Shown: positions 51,991-61,736, numbered from the stretch's first letter. The stretch is DNA of 64,000 nucleotides from Flavobacterium sp. WV_118_3 (GCF_039778605.1 NZ_CP156060.1:3314001-3378000); one strand, 5' to 3'. Translations and numbers: made by a program. Notes: a model not told the origin generated them from the letters alone.

Positions 51991-52957
51991 GGCTTAAAGT
52001 AGTTGAAATATGATAAATCGCATCACCCTGATATACAATTGGTGATTCGTTTACATTAATGATATAACCGGAGCTTGGTGCTTTTAACTTGTGTTCTTCT
52101 TTGCCATACGGATCGGAAACCACTGCAAGCAAATCACCGCGTTCTACATATTGGCCAATTTCGGTATTGCTGTGAAACAAACCGGAAAAACGAGCGCGTA
52201 CCCAGGTCGATTTTTCAATATAAATGATTTTGTTTTCCGGCGTACTGGTTTTTTGTCGGTCGTTTAACATATGCAGATAATTCAAGACTCTTTTGGCGCC
52301 ATCCACACCTTGTTCGGTTATGCTGTTGTTGATGTCGTTGGATTTTCCTCCTTCAAAAAGCAGCATTTTTACACCCAGTTTATGACAGGCACTGCGAAAC
52401 GAACCGTTGATGTTTTTGGAAAACAACGTAAATGGTGCGTGAAAAACATCGGCCAGCGCTTTTAATTCGGTATTGTCCGGAATGATTCGGATTTGTGCGG
52501 CATTAAAACGACTGGCGCCACCGGCATGAAAATCGATCGCATAATCCACATGGGGAATGATTTCTTTTAACAGATAATAGGCAAACCGACTGGCCAGTGA
52601 ACCGGTTTTGCTACCCGGAAAAACCCGGTTCAAATCCCGTCCATCCGGGAATTCACGCGTTTTGTTGACAAATCCGAAAATGTTAATGATCGGAATACAG
52701 ATAATCGTCCCGATTTTAGGTTTGTTGATTTTCTGTACGATGAGTTGTCGGACAATTTCCGTACCGTTAATCTCATCGCCGTGTAATCCGGCTGTAAATA
52801 AAACGGTTGGGCCGGCTATTTTGGAACGTTCTACAATGATCGGAATTTTTAATTTGGTCATCGTGTGGAGCTTTGCAATTTCCATGTTGATGGTTTTGCT
52901 CTCGCCCGGTAATACAGTCTCTTTTAGTATCGTAATGCCTTTGTGTTGGTAACTCAT
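51980..52957 (-). CDS. succinylglutamate desuccinylase/aspartoacylase family protein
   Basis: A 325-residue zinc-dependent M14-type amidohydrolase. The metal-binding FTAGLHGDEINGTEIVRQL (about 56-74, His/Glu ligands) and the third ligand in HVDYAIDFHAGG (about 140-151) are visible. A beta-rich C-terminal domain (ESTWVRARFSGLFHSNTEIGQYVERGDLLAVVSD) resembles a biotinyl/lipoyl-like lid. The start is at 52957 (second ATG), since four extra residues from 52969 add nothing. Substrates in this group are N-acyl amino acids; the specific one is not readable. Confidence 0.88.
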   Translation of the reverse strand: MSYQHKGITILKETVLPGESKTINMEIAKLHTMTKLKIPIIVERSKIAGPTVLFTAGLHGDEINGTEIVRQLIVQKINKPKIGTIICIPIINIFGFVNKTREFPDGRDLNRVFPGSKTGSLASRFAYYLLKEIIPHVDYAIDFHAGGASRFNAAQIRIIPDNTELKALADVFHAPFTLFSKNINGSFRSACHKLGVKMLLFEGGKSNDINNSITEQGVDGAKRVLNYLHMLNDRQKTSTPENKIIYIEKSTWVRARFSGLFHSNTEIGQYVERGDLLAVVSDPYGKEEHKLKAPSSGYIINVNESPIVYQGDAIYHISTTLSHDN

Positions 52958-53043
52958 AAGTATAATCAAAAGATAAAAGTAACTATTTCTACTGTATGCC
53001 GGCTAAGTTGATACTGTTTTTCGGTTATCAGAAATGTTATTTG

Positions 53044-53051
53044 TAAATTTG
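53044..53051 (+). promoter_or_regulatory. -7 box TAAATTTG of the uvrC unit
   Basis: TAnnTTTG match 29 bp before the uvrC ATG at 53081. Confidence 0.6.
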
Positions 53052-53080
53052 AATGCAATTCCGAAAATAGCAGACTTACA

Positions 53081-54886
53081 ATGAGTATTCCTTCTTTAGA
53101 GCTTCAGATACAAACCTTACCCGATAGTCCGGGTGTTTATCAATATTACGATAAAGACGGAAAAATTTTATATGTCGGAAAAGCCAAAAACCTCCGGAAA
53201 CGGGTGGCTTCCTATTTTAACAAAGTGCATGATACGGCCAAAACAAACGTTCTGGTCAAAAAAATCGTATCCATAAAACATATTGTGGTTCCAACAGAGA
53301 CGGATGCACTTTTATTGGAAAACAACCTGATTAAGAAATTGCAGCCGCGGTATAATGTGTTGTTAAAGGATGATAAAACCTATCCGTGGATTTGTATTAA
53401 AAAAGAACCTTTTTCCCGGATATTCCCAACCCGTAATATGGTAAAGGACGGATCGGAGTATTTCGGGCCGTATACCAGTTTTAAAACGGTCAATACGCTG
53501 TTGGAACTCATTAAGGAGTTATATCCGTTGCGTACCTGTAATTATGATCTGAGTAAGTCAAATATCGATAGCGGAAAATTTAAAGTATGCCTCGAATATC
53601 ATATTGGGAACTGTAAAGGGCCTTGTGAAGGTTATGAATCGCTGGAAAATTATCAGCGGCAAGTTGATGCGATTCGTGAAATCCTGAAAGGGAATTTTAA
53701 AGAAAGTTTAAAGGACTTCAAAAAGCACATGACGACTTTGGCTATGGAAATGAAGTTTGAAGAAGCCCAAAAAATAAAGGAAAAAATCGAAGTACTGGAA
53801 AATTACCAGGCCAAGTCGACAATCTTAAATCCGAAAATTTCGAATATCGATGTGTTTTCAATCGTGTCGGACGAAAGCATGGCATATGTCAATTTCCTGC
53901 AGATTTCACACGGCGCGATTATTCGGTCACATACGATGGAGTTGAAAAAGAAACTTGAAGAAACCGATCAGGAATTATTAGAACTGGCCATAGTAGAGCT
54001 ACGGGAACGTTTCCGTTTGAATTCTAAAGAGATTATCGTACCCTTTGAAATGGATTTTGGAGAAGCTTTAAAAGTAACCGTGCCGAAATTGGGCGATAAA
54101 AAACAAATATTGGATTTGTCCGAACGAAATGCGAAATACTACCGTCTCGACCAGTTAAAACAAATCAAGATTGTCGATCCGGACCGACATACCAACCGGA
54201 TTATGGCGCAAATGCAAAAAGACCTGCGTTTGCCGGTCGAACCGCGGCACATCGAATGTTTCGATAACTCCAATATTCAGGGAACGAACCCGGTTTCGGC
54301 TTGTGTGGTGTTTAAAGATGGCAAGCCGAGTAAAAAGGATTACCGCCATTTTAATATCAAAACGGTCGAAGGACCCAATGACTTTGCCTCGATGGAGGAA
54401 GTGGTATACCGTCGTTACAAACGCCTGCTTGACGAAAACCAACCTTTGCCGCAATTGATCATTATCGACGGTGGAAAAGGACAGCTGTCCTCGGCCTTAA
54501 AAAGTTTGGACGATTTGGGGTTGCGCGGCAAAATTGCCATTATTGGAATCGCGAAACGACTGGAAGAAATCTTTTATCCGGGCGATTCCGTTCCGTTATA
54601 TCTCGATAAAAAATCCGAAACCCTGAAAACGATTCAGCATCTTCGGAACGAAGCGCACCGTTTCGGGATTACATTCCACAGGGATAAAAGAAGTAAAAAC
54701 GCTTTGCAAACCTCTATAGAAACCATTCCGGGTATTGGCGAAAAAACCATGATTACGCTGTTAAAGCATTTTAAATCGGTAAAAAGATTGACGCAGGCAT
54801 CGGAAAAAGAAATTTCTGAGGTCGTAGGGCTTTCAAAAGCCAAAAAAATTACCGAATTTTACAAGGCAACCAATTCTTCCAAGTGA
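53081..54886 (+). CDS. uvrC: excinuclease ABC subunit C
   Basis: A 601-residue nuclease making both incisions in nucleotide excision repair. The GIY-YIG domain is at about 12-95 (SPGVYQYYDKDGKILYVGKAKNLRKRV), and the UvrB-interacting UVR motif near 205-240 (KDFKKHMTTLAMEMKFEEAQKIKEKIE). The RNase H-like C-terminal nuclease has ECFDNSNIQGTNPVSACVV and LIIDGGKGQLS, and the helix-hairpin-helix end is present (TIPGIGEKTMITLLKHFKSV). It is complete. The patatin gene follows after 1 bp, so the two share a transcript. Confidence 0.96.
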   Translation: MSIPSLELQIQTLPDSPGVYQYYDKDGKILYVGKAKNLRKRVASYFNKVHDTAKTNVLVKKIVSIKHIVVPTETDALLLENNLIKKLQPRYNVLLKDDKTYPWICIKKEPFSRIFPTRNMVKDGSEYFGPYTSFKTVNTLLELIKELYPLRTCNYDLSKSNIDSGKFKVCLEYHIGNCKGPCEGYESLENYQRQVDAIREILKGNFKESLKDFKKHMTTLAMEMKFEEAQKIKEKIEVLENYQAKSTILNPKISNIDVFSIVSDESMAYVNFLQISHGAIIRSHTMELKKKLEETDQELLELAIVELRERFRLNSKEIIVPFEMDFGEALKVTVPKLGDKKQILDLSERNAKYYRLDQLKQIKIVDPDRHTNRIMAQMQKDLRLPVEPRHIECFDNSNIQGTNPVSACVVFKDGKPSKKDYRHFNIKTVEGPNDFASMEEVVYRRYKRLLDENQPLPQLIIIDGGKGQLSSALKSLDDLGLRGKIAIIGIAKRLEEIFYPGDSVPLYLDKKSETLKTIQHLRNEAHRFGITFHRDKRSKNALQTSIETIPGIGEKTMITLLKHFKSVKRLTQASEKEISEVVGLSKAKKITEFYKATNSSK

Positions 54887-54887
54887 T

Positions 54888-57089
54888 ATGAAAAAAATAC
54901 TACTGCTACTTCTGAGCCTATGTTTGATACAGGCGGTACAAGCACAGGATAAAAGACCTAAAGTCGGAGTTGTATTGAGTGGTGGTGGTGCAAAGGGACT
55001 GGCACATATCGGAGTGTTAAAAGTGCTGGAAGAAGCGGGTGTTCAGGTCGATTATATCGGAGGAACCAGTATGGGGGCTATTATTGGTGGCTTGTATGCG
55101 TCCGGATATTCGGCGCGACAGCTGGATTCGATATTCCGCGAAGTCGATTCGGATGCCTTGTTACAGGATTATATTCCGCGAACATCCAAAAGTTTTTTCG
55201 AAAAACGCAATGACGAAGTATATGCGTTATCGCTTCCGTTTAATAACTTTAAAATCGGAGTTCCTACGGCTCTATCAAAAGGGTTGTATAATTATAACCT
55301 ATTGACGCGGCTTACCAATCACGTGCGACATATTCGCAATTTTAACGATCTTCCTATTCCTTTTGTGTGTATTGCAACCGATATTGAAACCGGACACAAA
55401 GTGGTTTTAAATAAAGGAATATTGCCTCAGGCGATTTTGGCGAGTGGCGCTTTTCCATCGTTGTATTCGCCGGTGGAAATCGATGGACGTATTTTAATTG
55501 ACGGTGGTGTGGTAGATAATTATCCGCTCGAGGAAATAAAAAAAATGGGCGCGGATATTATTATCGGTGTAGATGTACAGGATGGGTTAAAAGATCGTAA
55601 TACGATAGGCGGTGCTACGGGAGTGTTGTTGCAGATCACGAATTTTTCAATGATCGGACAGATGGAGGCTAAAAAGAAAGCGACCGATATTTATATCAAA
55701 CCCAATATACAAGGCTATTCGGTGATCTCGTTTGATCAGGGTGGCGAAATTATCAAAAAAGGGGAAGAAGCGGCTTTTTCCGTTTATGAAGATCTGGCAA
55801 AACTTGGTGAGATCGCTAGTAAATCGGTACTGTTCGAACCGCGACGGCTTACGGATACACTCCAAATTTCCAAAATTGAAATCAAGGGTATTGAAGGCTA
55901 TACCAGAGCCTATGTTTTGGGAAAACTGCGCTTTCATCAGAATTCAAAAATCACAAATGCGACGCTGGATAAAGGAATCAATAATCTGAATGCTACACAA
56001 AACTTTAGTTCAATTTCGTATTATTTTGAAGAAGCCGAAAAAGGAGATAATCTGGTACTGAACTTAAAAGAAAATCCGCTAAACCGGTATTTGAAGTTTG
56101 GATTGCATTACGATGAACTATATAAAAGTGCGGTATTGCTCAATCTGACACAGAAAAAATTCCTGCTCAAAAACGACGTGGTTTCACTGGATGTCATTTT
56201 GGGAGACAATTTCCGGTATAACCTGAATTATTATATCGATAATGGTTTTTACTGGAGTTTCGGGTTTAATTCCCGCTACAACCGCTTTAATAAAAATGTG
56301 GCAACCGATTTTAGCGACGGACAAATATTGACAAACCTGGGGCTAAAATCGATTAATGTTGATTTTTCCGATTTTACAAACCAGATTTATCTGCAAACGG
56401 TTTTCGCTCAGAAATTCCTGATTGGCGCCGGACTGGAACACAAACATCTTAAAATACGCTCTTCCACACTCGAGAATGTTGGCGGTGTGATTAGTAGTGA
56501 CGATTATTTCTCCGTTTTCGGAAACCTGAAATACGATTCCTTCGATCAGAAATATTTCCCGAAAAGAGGCTGGTATTTTTCCGGTGATTTCCACACCACG
56601 GCCTATACAAAAGATGGTCACGATCGTTTAAGTCAGTTTTCTATTGCCAAAGCAGATGCTGGTATTGTGAAAACATTTTATAAAACGATTTCGTTAAAAG
56701 TACAGTCGGAAGCCGGATTTACGATTGGAAGAGAAGGCGTGCCGTATTATAATTTTGTACTGGGTGGTTATGGTTATCAGATGATTAACAATTTCCGCCA
56801 TTTTTACGGCTACGATTTCCTGAGTATTGCCGGTGATAGCTATATCAAAGGAAGTGCAACGCTGGATTACGAATTCTACAAAAAACACCATATCAACTTT
56901 ACAGCAAACTACGCCTATGTAGGTCAGAAAATCTTTAATACGACCGATTGGTTTTTAAATGCCAATTATTCCGGATATGCACTCGGTTATGGTTTTGAAA
57001 CCCTTATCGGACCAATTGAAGTAAAATACAGTTGGTCGCCCGAAACCAAAGATGGGAATACCTGGTTTAGCGTAGGTTTTTGGTTTTAA
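54888..57089 (+). CDS. patatin-like phospholipase with C-terminal Omp85-type barrel
   Basis: A 733-residue exported protein that joins a lipase to an outer-membrane barrel. The signal peptide ends at about residue 20 (AVQAQ). The patatin domain (about 26-220) has the oxyanion loop GGGAKGLAHIGVLK, the nucleophile motif GGTSMGA and the catalytic Asp in IDGGVVDNYPLEE. A POTRA-like unit (about 320-390, LQISKIEIKGIEGYTRAYVLGKL) leads to a surface-antigen/D15 barrel (about 410-733, ending TWFSVGFWF). This matches type Vd (PlpD-like) architecture or RssA-barrel proteins of Bacteroidota. It would place the lipase outside or just inside the outer membrane. Lipid substrate unknown. Confidence 0.9.
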   Translation: MKKILLLLLSLCLIQAVQAQDKRPKVGVVLSGGGAKGLAHIGVLKVLEEAGVQVDYIGGTSMGAIIGGLYASGYSARQLDSIFREVDSDALLQDYIPRTSKSFFEKRNDEVYALSLPFNNFKIGVPTALSKGLYNYNLLTRLTNHVRHIRNFNDLPIPFVCIATDIETGHKVVLNKGILPQAILASGAFPSLYSPVEIDGRILIDGGVVDNYPLEEIKKMGADIIIGVDVQDGLKDRNTIGGATGVLLQITNFSMIGQMEAKKKATDIYIKPNIQGYSVISFDQGGEIIKKGEEAAFSVYEDLAKLGEIASKSVLFEPRRLTDTLQISKIEIKGIEGYTRAYVLGKLRFHQNSKITNATLDKGINNLNATQNFSSISYYFEEAEKGDNLVLNLKENPLNRYLKFGLHYDELYKSAVLLNLTQKKFLLKNDVVSLDVILGDNFRYNLNYYIDNGFYWSFGFNSRYNRFNKNVATDFSDGQILTNLGLKSINVDFSDFTNQIYLQTVFAQKFLIGAGLEHKHLKIRSSTLENVGGVISSDDYFSVFGNLKYDSFDQKYFPKRGWYFSGDFHTTAYTKDGHDRLSQFSIAKADAGIVKTFYKTISLKVQSEAGFTIGREGVPYYNFVLGGYGYQMINNFRHFYGYDFLSIAGDSYIKGSATLDYEFYKKHHINFTANYAYVGQKIFNTTDWFLNANYSGYALGYGFETLIGPIEVKYSWSPETKDGNTWFSVGFWF

Positions 57090-57165
57090 TCTTACAAAAA
57101 ACGTTTTAAAAGCGACATTTTTCGGATTAAACTGTATTTTATATGTGAATGTTTTTAAAAAATTA

Positions 57166-57173
57166 TATTTTTG
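57166..57173 (+). promoter_or_regulatory. -7 box TATTTTTG of the permease gene
   Basis: TAnnTTTG match 29 bp before the ATG at 57203. Confidence 0.55.
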
Positions 57174-57202
57174 GAAACTAAAAAAACCGAAAAACTATAT
57201 TT

Positions 57203-58840
57203 ATGTCAATTTGGAAACGTAAACCATTGGGGCAACTCATCGAAGAAGCCTCGGAATCAGAAAAAGGATTAAAGAAAACATTAACGGCGTCGGGATTAAC
57301 CGCGTTAGGGGTAGGAGCGATTATTGGAGCAGGATTGTTTTCGATTACCGGTTTGGCTGCAGCAACCAACGCAGGGCCGGCAATTACCATTTCTTTTATT
57401 GTAGCGGCTATCGGATGTCTTTTTGCCGGTTTATGTTATGCTGAATTTTCATCAATGATCCCGGTTGCAGGTAGTGCGTATACCTATTCGTTTGCCACTA
57501 TGGGGGAATTCGTTGCCTGGATTATCGGTTGGGATCTTGTGCTGGAATATGCCGTTGGTGCGGCAACCGTTTCCATCAGTTGGTCGCGCTATCTTACGAA
57601 ATTTTTAGATGGTTATGGTATTCATCTCAGCGAACAGTTAACACATTCGCCTTTTGAAGGTGGTTTGATTAACATTCCGGCGGTGCTTATTGTAATGGTG
57701 ATGTCATTGGTATTAATGCGCGGAACAAAAGAATCGGCTTTGGTAAACGGTATTATCGTATTGCTAAAAGTAACCGTAGTTTTGGTATTTATCGCATTAG
57801 GATGGCAATACATCCGTCCGGAAAACTATACACCGTATATCCCGGAAAACACCGGTACTTTTGGTGAATTCGGATTTACAGGGATTATCCGTGCTGCGGC
57901 AATCGTATTCTTTGCCTATATCGGTTTCGATGCGGTGTCGACAGCAGCTCAGGAAGCTAAAAATCCAAAAAGAGACATGCCAATCGGTATCTTATTGTCG
58001 TTAGTAATTTGTACCGTACTGTATATTTTGTTTGCTCACGTAATGACAGGAGTAGTAAATTATTCTGCTTTTGCCGGAGCCGACGGTATTGCACCGGTGG
58101 CGATTGCGATCGATCATATGGGCGTTGCGGATGCATCGGGTATGATTACGCCAGCGTATCCATGGTTGAATAAAGCGATTATTCTTGCGATTTTAGCAGG
58201 ATATGCTTCGGTAATTTTAGTAATGTTAATGGGACAGAGTCGTGTATTCTTTTCGATGAGTAAAGATGGTTTGATGCCAAAAGTATTCTCAGAAGTACAC
58301 CCAAAATTTAGAACACCGGCTAAAAACAACTTGTTGTTCATGTTGATCGTGAGTTTGTTTGCGGCGTTCGTTCCGGCTCGAGTGGTTGGAGAAATGACCA
58401 GTATCGGAACTTTATTTGCGTTTATCCTGGTTTGTCTTGGGGTAATCGTAATGAGAAGAACGATGCCGGATGCGCCAAGAGCGTTTAAAACACCATTAGT
58501 GCCGTTAGTGCCTATATTAGGTGTTGGGGTATGTTTGTTTATGATGGTGTTTTTACCATTGGATACCTGGATCCGTTTGATCGTTTGGATGATGATCGGT
58601 TTCGATTTGTATATTTTCTACGGAATGAAACACAGTATTCTGAACAGTGGTTCGTTTGACGGTAAAAGCTACCGAATTGTGAGCTTATCCGGATTGGCAA
58701 TGGTCGTGGCTTTGGTTGTAGTAGCTTTTGTACACCATTCAAACCCTGAAATCGACGATACGTTTCTGTATTATTTCTCGCTGATTTTTGCAGCAATTCA
58801 CGCTGTTGTCTATGCGTTGAGTTATAAAAAGAACAAATAA
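57203..58840 (+). CDS. APC-superfamily amino acid permease
   Basis: A 545-residue transporter with about 12-14 helices. The first helix carries the unwound substrate-site motif GVGAIIGAGLF (about 36-46). The next blocks, CYAEFSSMIPVAGSAYTYSFATMGEFVAWIIGWDL (split over helix 2-3) and FFAYIGFDAVSTAAQEAKNPKRDMPIGIL, place it with cationic amino acid transporter-like (CAT/YfnA) permeases. Substrate is not certain. It stands upstream of the tyrosine-catabolism genes but is separated from them by its own terminator and 247 bp, so an import role for aromatic amino acids is only a possibility. Confidence 0.9.
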   Translation: MSIWKRKPLGQLIEEASESEKGLKKTLTASGLTALGVGAIIGAGLFSITGLAAATNAGPAITISFIVAAIGCLFAGLCYAEFSSMIPVAGSAYTYSFATMGEFVAWIIGWDLVLEYAVGAATVSISWSRYLTKFLDGYGIHLSEQLTHSPFEGGLINIPAVLIVMVMSLVLMRGTKESALVNGIIVLLKVTVVLVFIALGWQYIRPENYTPYIPENTGTFGEFGFTGIIRAAAIVFFAYIGFDAVSTAAQEAKNPKRDMPIGILLSLVICTVLYILFAHVMTGVVNYSAFAGADGIAPVAIAIDHMGVADASGMITPAYPWLNKAIILAILAGYASVILVMLMGQSRVFFSMSKDGLMPKVFSEVHPKFRTPAKNNLLFMLIVSLFAAFVPARVVGEMTSIGTLFAFILVCLGVIVMRRTMPDAPRAFKTPLVPLVPILGVGVCLFMMVFLPLDTWIRLIVWMMIGFDLYIFYGMKHSILNSGSFDGKSYRIVSLSGLAMVVALVVVAFVHHSNPEIDDTFLYYFSLIFAAIHAVVYALSYKKNK

Positions 58841-58855
58841 GAAAAAAATAGTTTT

Positions 58856-58897
58856 AAATTCCCAAAAAAATGTCGATATCGCTTTTTTTGGGAATTT
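58856..58897 (+). terminator. intrinsic terminator of the permease gene
   Basis: Stem AAATTCCCAAAAAAA/TTTTTTTGGGAATTT with a 12-base loop. Confidence 0.8.
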
Positions 58898-59087
58898 TTA
58901 TTTTAAAGAAATGTGATAAAATCACGATATTTGTATGATCATGAGTTTACATTGGGAAGGCTTATTAGGACTGCTAAAATACCTCATTAAGAGAAATCCG
59001 GAATGAGTGGATTGTTTATGTTAAAATATTTCAACAGCACTGCGGGTAATCCGGGTTGTACATTTTAAATTTTTAAAATTAAAAAAT

Positions 59088-60248
59088 ATGCCATTTTATC
59101 ATAAATTAGGACAGATTCCACCAAAAAGACACACCATCTTTCGTAAACCAAACGGTGATTTGTATTACGAACAACTTTTTGGTACCGTTGGATTCGACGG
59201 AATGTCAACCAATATGTATCATGAACACCGACCAACGCAGGTTAAGGAGATCCGCAAACAATATAGCGTAGCGCCTAAAATCGCGAAGGGAAATAATATC
59301 CAGTCGTACCGGTTAAGAGGTTTTCAGGTAACACCGGAAAATGATTATCTGGAAAGCCGAAAAGCCGTATTAACGAATAGCGACTGTACGATTATTCTGG
59401 CAGCACCAAAAGAATCCACACGCGATTATTTTTACAAAAACACCGATGCGGATGAAATGATTTTTATCCACAGAGGAACCGGTAAATTAAGAACCATGTT
59501 GGGTAATCTGGATTTTAAATATGGGGACTACCTGATCGTACCGAGAGGGATGATCTATAAAATCGATTTTGATACCGATGACAATCGTTTGTTTATTGTA
59601 GAATCCAGACGACCAATCTACACTCCAAAACGGTACCGAAACTGGTTTGGACAACTTTTGGAGCATTCACCTTTCTGTGAACGCGATATCCGACGCCCGG
59701 AAGAACTGGAAACGAATAATGAAAAAGGAGATTTCGTAATTAAAGTAAAGAAAAAAGACGAAATTTTTGAAATGGTATATGCAACACACCCGTTTGACGT
59801 AGTGGGTTACGACGGATTCAATTATCCGTATGCCTTATCGATTCACGACTTTGAACCGATAACCGGACGTATTCACCAACCGCCACCGGTACACCAGACG
59901 TTCGAAACGGATGCCTTTGTAGTGTGTTCGTTTGTTCCGAGACTTTACGACTATCATCCGCAGGCTATTCCGGCACCGTATAACCATAGTAATATCGACA
60001 GTGATGAGGTATTGTACTATGTAGACGGTGACTTTATGAGTCGGAATGATATCGAAGCCGGACACATCTCATTACACCCGGCCGGAATTCCACACGGACC
60101 ACACCCTGGAGCTGTTGAAAGAAGTATCGGTAAAACGGAAACACAGGAATTGGCTGTAATGGTCGATACCTTTAAACCGTTAATGCTTACCGAAGAGGCT
60201 ATGAAAATTGCCGATGAGAAATACTACCAATCCTGGTTGGAGCATTAA
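59088..60248 (+). CDS. hmgA: homogentisate 1,2-dioxygenase
   Basis: A 386-residue iron cupin enzyme that opens the homogentisate ring in tyrosine/phenylalanine breakdown. It opens MPFYHKLGQIPPKRHTIFRKPNGDLYYEQLFGT-like (first 30 residues), and the C-terminal metal region DEVLYYVDGDFMSRNDIEAGHISLHPAGIPHGPHPGAVE (about 307-345) supplies the His and Glu ligands. It is shorter than proteobacterial enzymes (about 430) but the catalytic end is complete. hppD, the preceding step, follows 84 bp downstream, so the two probably form an operon. Confidence 0.93.
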   Translation: MPFYHKLGQIPPKRHTIFRKPNGDLYYEQLFGTVGFDGMSTNMYHEHRPTQVKEIRKQYSVAPKIAKGNNIQSYRLRGFQVTPENDYLESRKAVLTNSDCTIILAAPKESTRDYFYKNTDADEMIFIHRGTGKLRTMLGNLDFKYGDYLIVPRGMIYKIDFDTDDNRLFIVESRRPIYTPKRYRNWFGQLLEHSPFCERDIRRPEELETNNEKGDFVIKVKKKDEIFEMVYATHPFDVVGYDGFNYPYALSIHDFEPITGRIHQPPPVHQTFETDAFVVCSFVPRLYDYHPQAIPAPYNHSNIDSDEVLYYVDGDFMSRNDIEAGHISLHPAGIPHGPHPGAVERSIGKTETQELAVMVDTFKPLMLTEEAMKIADEKYYQSWLEH

Positions 60249-60332
60249 TACCATAAAAAAAACAAACAAACAATAACAAACATTGAAGCAGGACATCAGA
60301 GTATGTTTCCGGCTGACTAAAATAATACTACA

Positions 60333-61493
60333 ATGAGTAAAGAAGTAAAATCAGTTGAATACGGATTAGAAAAAATATTTGAAGGCGCGCAGGATTTCCT
60401 TCCGCTAATGGGAACGGACTATGTTGAATTTTATGTAGGAAATGCAAAACAAGCAGCACATTACTACAAAACCGCTTTCGGTTATCAGTCGTTGGCTTAC
60501 GCCGGATTGGAAACAGGAGTGCGGGACAGAGCGTCATATGTGTTAAAACAGGATAAAATCCGTTTGGTGTTAACAACGCCTTTAAATGCCGATTCGCCTA
60601 TCAACGAGCATATCGTAAAACACGGTGATGGTGTTAAAGTGGTGGCCTTATGGGTAGAAGATGCGACAAAATCGTTCGAAGAAACGACAAAAAGAGGAGC
60701 GCGTCCATTTATGGAACCAACCGTTGAAAAAGATGAGTTTGGTGAAGTAGTGCGTTCCGGTATTTATACGTATGGCGAAACGGTTCACATTTTTGTGGAA
60801 CGTAAAAACTACAACGGTGTATTCTTGCCAGGTTATAAAGAGTGGAAATCCGATTACAACCCGGAACCGGTTGGATTGAAATATATCGACCACATGGTTG
60901 GAAACGTAGGATGGAACGAAATGAATACGTGGGTGAAATGGTATGAAGATGTGATGGGATTTGTGAATTTCCTTTCTTTCGACGACAAACAGATCCATAC
61001 AGAATACTCGGCTTTGATGAGTAAAGTAATGTCTAACGGTAACGGACGTATCAAATTCCCGATCAACGAACCGGCCGAAGGGGCAAAACGTTCGCAGATC
61101 GAAGAGTATTTGGATTTCTATAACGGACCAGGTGTGCAGCATATCGCGATTGCAACAGACGATATTATCTCAACAGTTTCTCAGTTAAAGGCGCGTGGAG
61201 TGGAGTTTTTATCCGCGCCGCCAAAAGCCTATTATGAAGCGATTCCGGAACGTTTGGGCGAACATATGGCCATGATGAAAGAAGATATTTCCGAATTGGA
61301 AAAACTGGCCATCATGATCGATGCCGATGAAGAAGGGTATTTGTTGCAGATTTTTACGAAGCCGGTTGAAGACCGTCCAACCTTGTTTTACGAAATTATC
61401 CAACGTATGGGAGCTCGTGGATTTGGTGCCGGTAACTTTAAAGCGCTTTTCGAATCGATCGAAAGAGAGCAGGAATTAAGAGGAACTTTGTAA
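60333..61493 (+). CDS. hppD: 4-hydroxyphenylpyruvate dioxygenase
   Basis: A 386-residue Fe(II) enzyme converting 4-hydroxyphenylpyruvate to homogentisate. It has two vicinal-oxygen-chelate domains (about 25-165 and 180-360). Metal ligands are seen in LKYIDHMVGN (His), GVQHIAIATDDI (His) and the C-terminal Glu in LFYEIIQRMGARGFGAGNFKALFESIEREQ. The final helix, which gates the active site, is present. It supplies the substrate of the hmgA product encoded upstream. Confidence 0.95.
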   Translation: MSKEVKSVEYGLEKIFEGAQDFLPLMGTDYVEFYVGNAKQAAHYYKTAFGYQSLAYAGLETGVRDRASYVLKQDKIRLVLTTPLNADSPINEHIVKHGDGVKVVALWVEDATKSFEETTKRGARPFMEPTVEKDEFGEVVRSGIYTYGETVHIFVERKNYNGVFLPGYKEWKSDYNPEPVGLKYIDHMVGNVGWNEMNTWVKWYEDVMGFVNFLSFDDKQIHTEYSALMSKVMSNGNGRIKFPINEPAEGAKRSQIEEYLDFYNGPGVQHIAIATDDIISTVSQLKARGVEFLSAPPKAYYEAIPERLGEHMAMMKEDISELEKLAIMIDADEEGYLLQIFTKPVEDRPTLFYEIIQRMGARGFGAGNFKALFESIEREQELRGTL

Positions 61494-61603
61494 AAATCGA
61501 TTTTTACTGATAATAGTTTAAAAACAGGGTCGAAAATAGCCTTGTTTTTGCTAATATTGTGTTAAAGTTGAAATTTCATTTGTAAATCAACAAAAAAACT
61601 AGC

Positions 61604-61611
61604 TACATTTG
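61604..61611 (+). promoter_or_regulatory. -7 box TACATTTG of a candidate small RNA
   Basis: Exact TAnnTTTG match with TTTG 21 bp upstream (61579-61582), as the Bacteroidota -33 element requires. The nearest downstream gene is 180 bp away, beyond a terminator. Confidence 0.6.
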
Positions 61612-61617
61612 CACTCG

Positions 61618-61731
61618 CAAAAATGAGGTACTCATAAGCCTCATATTTGTAAAGTAAATTTTCATAATTTATAGTTTTTTGGTTGGTTAATAGCATAAAA
61701 ACTCAGTCATTCTTTTGGCTGAGTTTTTTTG
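61618..61731 (+). ncRNA. candidate small RNA (promoter, hairpin, terminator)
   Basis: A roughly 114-nt segment between hppD and the DUF3108 gene. It begins about 7 bp after a good promoter box, holds a hairpin ATGAGG/CCTCAT at 61623-61644, and ends at the strong terminator 61697-61730. It has no reading frame of note (the first ATG gives a four-residue frame). It matches no RNA family I recognise. The arrangement could instead be a leftover of a deleted tRNA or short gene. With its flanks it fills the 297 bp between hppD and the DUF3108 gene. Confidence 0.45.
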
Positions 61732-61732
61732 T
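61697..61732 (+). terminator. intrinsic terminator upstream of the DUF3108 gene
   Basis: Stem AAAAACTCAG/CTGAGTTTTT and a T-run, at the end of the candidate small RNA. Confidence 0.85.
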
Positions 61733-61736
61733 TTCT

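Noticed and set aside
58935..59006. A 23-residue reading frame (starting MIMSLHW) upstream of hmgA.
   Set aside because: It is too short, has no promoter box of good quality directly before it and no recognisable signal; chance frames of this length are common.
61618..61731. A tRNA gene behind the strong promoter.
   Set aside because: No cloverleaf, T-loop or acceptor-stem pairing could be found in the segment.
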